From the NCBI GenBank assembly GCA_963748315.1, contig CAVVIK010000003.1, forward strand, positions 79,414 to 143,413: DNA of 64,000 bases. The letters run 5' to 3'. Shown one piece after another: positions 63,772-64,000 of this stretch. This stretch comes from DASPHG01 sp963748315 (lineage in GTDB: Bacteria > Actinomycetota > Thermoleophilia > Solirubrobacterales > Thermoleophilaceae). How positions within the stretch are numbered: the first letter of the stretch is position 1; each line of letters starts with the position of its first letter. The notes under the pieces were generated by a model. The model did not search any database. It was not told the DNA's origin and was given only the letters and a program-made list of their open reading frames with translations. The translations under genes and the position numbers were made by a program.

Positions 63772-64000
63772 CCGAGGCGGTCTTCATCAACGTCGAGGTC
63801 GCGGAAGACATCCGCTCCGACGCCGAGGTGGCGAAGAAGCTCGAGGACGCCTGTCCGGTCGACATCTTCGCGGCACGCAACGGCGGCGTCGAGGTCGTCG
63901 AGGAGAACCTCGACGAGTGCATCCTCTGCGGGCTCTGCGTCGAGGCCGCGCCCCCGGCAAGGTGCGCGTCCTCAAGCTGTACAACGGCAGCGCGCTCGAG
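63768..64000 (+). CDS. Ferredoxin-like 4Fe-4S protein (partial)
   Basis: Starts at GTG 63768, overlapping the sucD stop, and runs off the window. An N-terminal V-E-V-A-E-D-I-R-S-D region and A-C-P-V-D-I-F precede C-I-L-C-G-L-C, a cysteine pattern of ferredoxin/FixX-type electron carriers. At 63951-63955 a CCCCC run seems one base short: the next frame gives G-K-V-R-V-L-K-L-Y-N-G-S-A. Redox partner cannot be seen. Confidence 0.65.
   Translation, partial: MTEAVFINVEVAEDIRSDAEVAKKLEDACPVDIFAARNGGVEVVEENLDECILCGLCVEAAPPARCASSSCTTAARS

Noticed and set aside
1..64000. CRISPR array, prophage, transposase or biosynthetic gene cluster
   Set aside because: No spaced direct repeats, phage structural genes, transposase motifs or PKS/NRPS modules were found on reading either strand.

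Overview
The window is very G+C-rich, compactly coded chromosomal DNA of a free-living, aerobic, high-GC Gram-positive bacterium. It most resembles a deep-branching actinobacterium of the Thermoleophilia (Gaiellales/Solirubrobacterales) type. The reasons are a complete coenzyme F420 locus with an LLM-class F420 oxidoreductase, a GTP-type PEP carboxykinase, ethylmalonyl-CoA pathway enzymes, frequent GTG/TTG starts, and many genes with a -10 hexamer only 6-9 nt before the start codon (leaderless transcription). No gene-free stretch exceeds about 300 bases. There is no rRNA, CRISPR array, prophage or transposase. Placement is inference from gene content.

Layout. 0-3.8 kb: end of an M23 peptidase gene, a cupin, a YbhN-like membrane protein, a GGDEF/HATPase signalling protein and a DUF2294 protein. 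3.9-7.5 kb: five tRNA genes (Pro, Gly, Trp, Leu, Leu) with an M15-like peptidase, an enoyl-CoA hydratase, a zinc-ribbon protein and a frameshifted HNH protein between them. 7.5-20.9 kb: membrane proteins, an M28 peptidase, acyl-CoA genes (acetoacetyl-CoA synthetase, acyl-CoA carboxylase beta, 3-hydroxybutyryl-CoA dehydrogenase, enoyl-CoA hydratase, HMG-CoA lyase, SDR), a subtilisin-like protease and an alpha/beta hydrolase. 20.9-26.1 kb: F420 locus (npdG, cofD, cofC, cofE, convergent fbiC). 26-29.7 kb: aquaporin, then two genes with several frame lesions. 29.7-32.5 kb: a multicopper oxidase-ZIP-DtxR operon with a palindromic operator. 32.5-39.5 kb: YgfZ, a secreted metalloprotease, an acyltransferase, lipoproteins and a MarR-MFS pair. 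39.6-50.8 kb: ccr with a coupled small gene, a SHOCT gene group, a CocE-type hydrolase, a PQQ-type dehydrogenase, clpS, an MBL hydrolase, ecm and meaB. 50.8-56.5 kb: mobA, an F420-type oxidoreductase, small proteins, a GGDEF/HD-GYP protein, a PRC-barrel protein and a DivIVA-like protein. 56.5-64 kb: MaoC hydratase, malyl-CoA lyase, pckG, an LVIVD-repeat protein, sucC, sucD and a ferredoxin cut by the window end.

How the genes work together. Acetoacetyl-CoA synthetase, 3-hydroxybutyryl-CoA dehydrogenase, crotonase, Ccr, Ecm, mesaconyl-CoA hydratase and malyl-CoA lyase are most of an ethylmalonyl-CoA pathway. Only methylsuccinyl-CoA dehydrogenase, thiolase and the epimerase are not seen. MeaB, succinyl-CoA synthetase and PEP carboxykinase connect it to the TCA cycle and gluconeogenesis, so growth on acetate, C4 acids, ketone bodies or branched-chain amino acids is likely. 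F420 made by the cof genes would serve NpdG and the LLM oxidoreductase.

Caution: at least ten single-base or equivalent frame breaks fall inside otherwise conserved genes, some in homopolymers. Many are probably consensus errors of a long-read or metagenome assembly rather than real pseudogenes.
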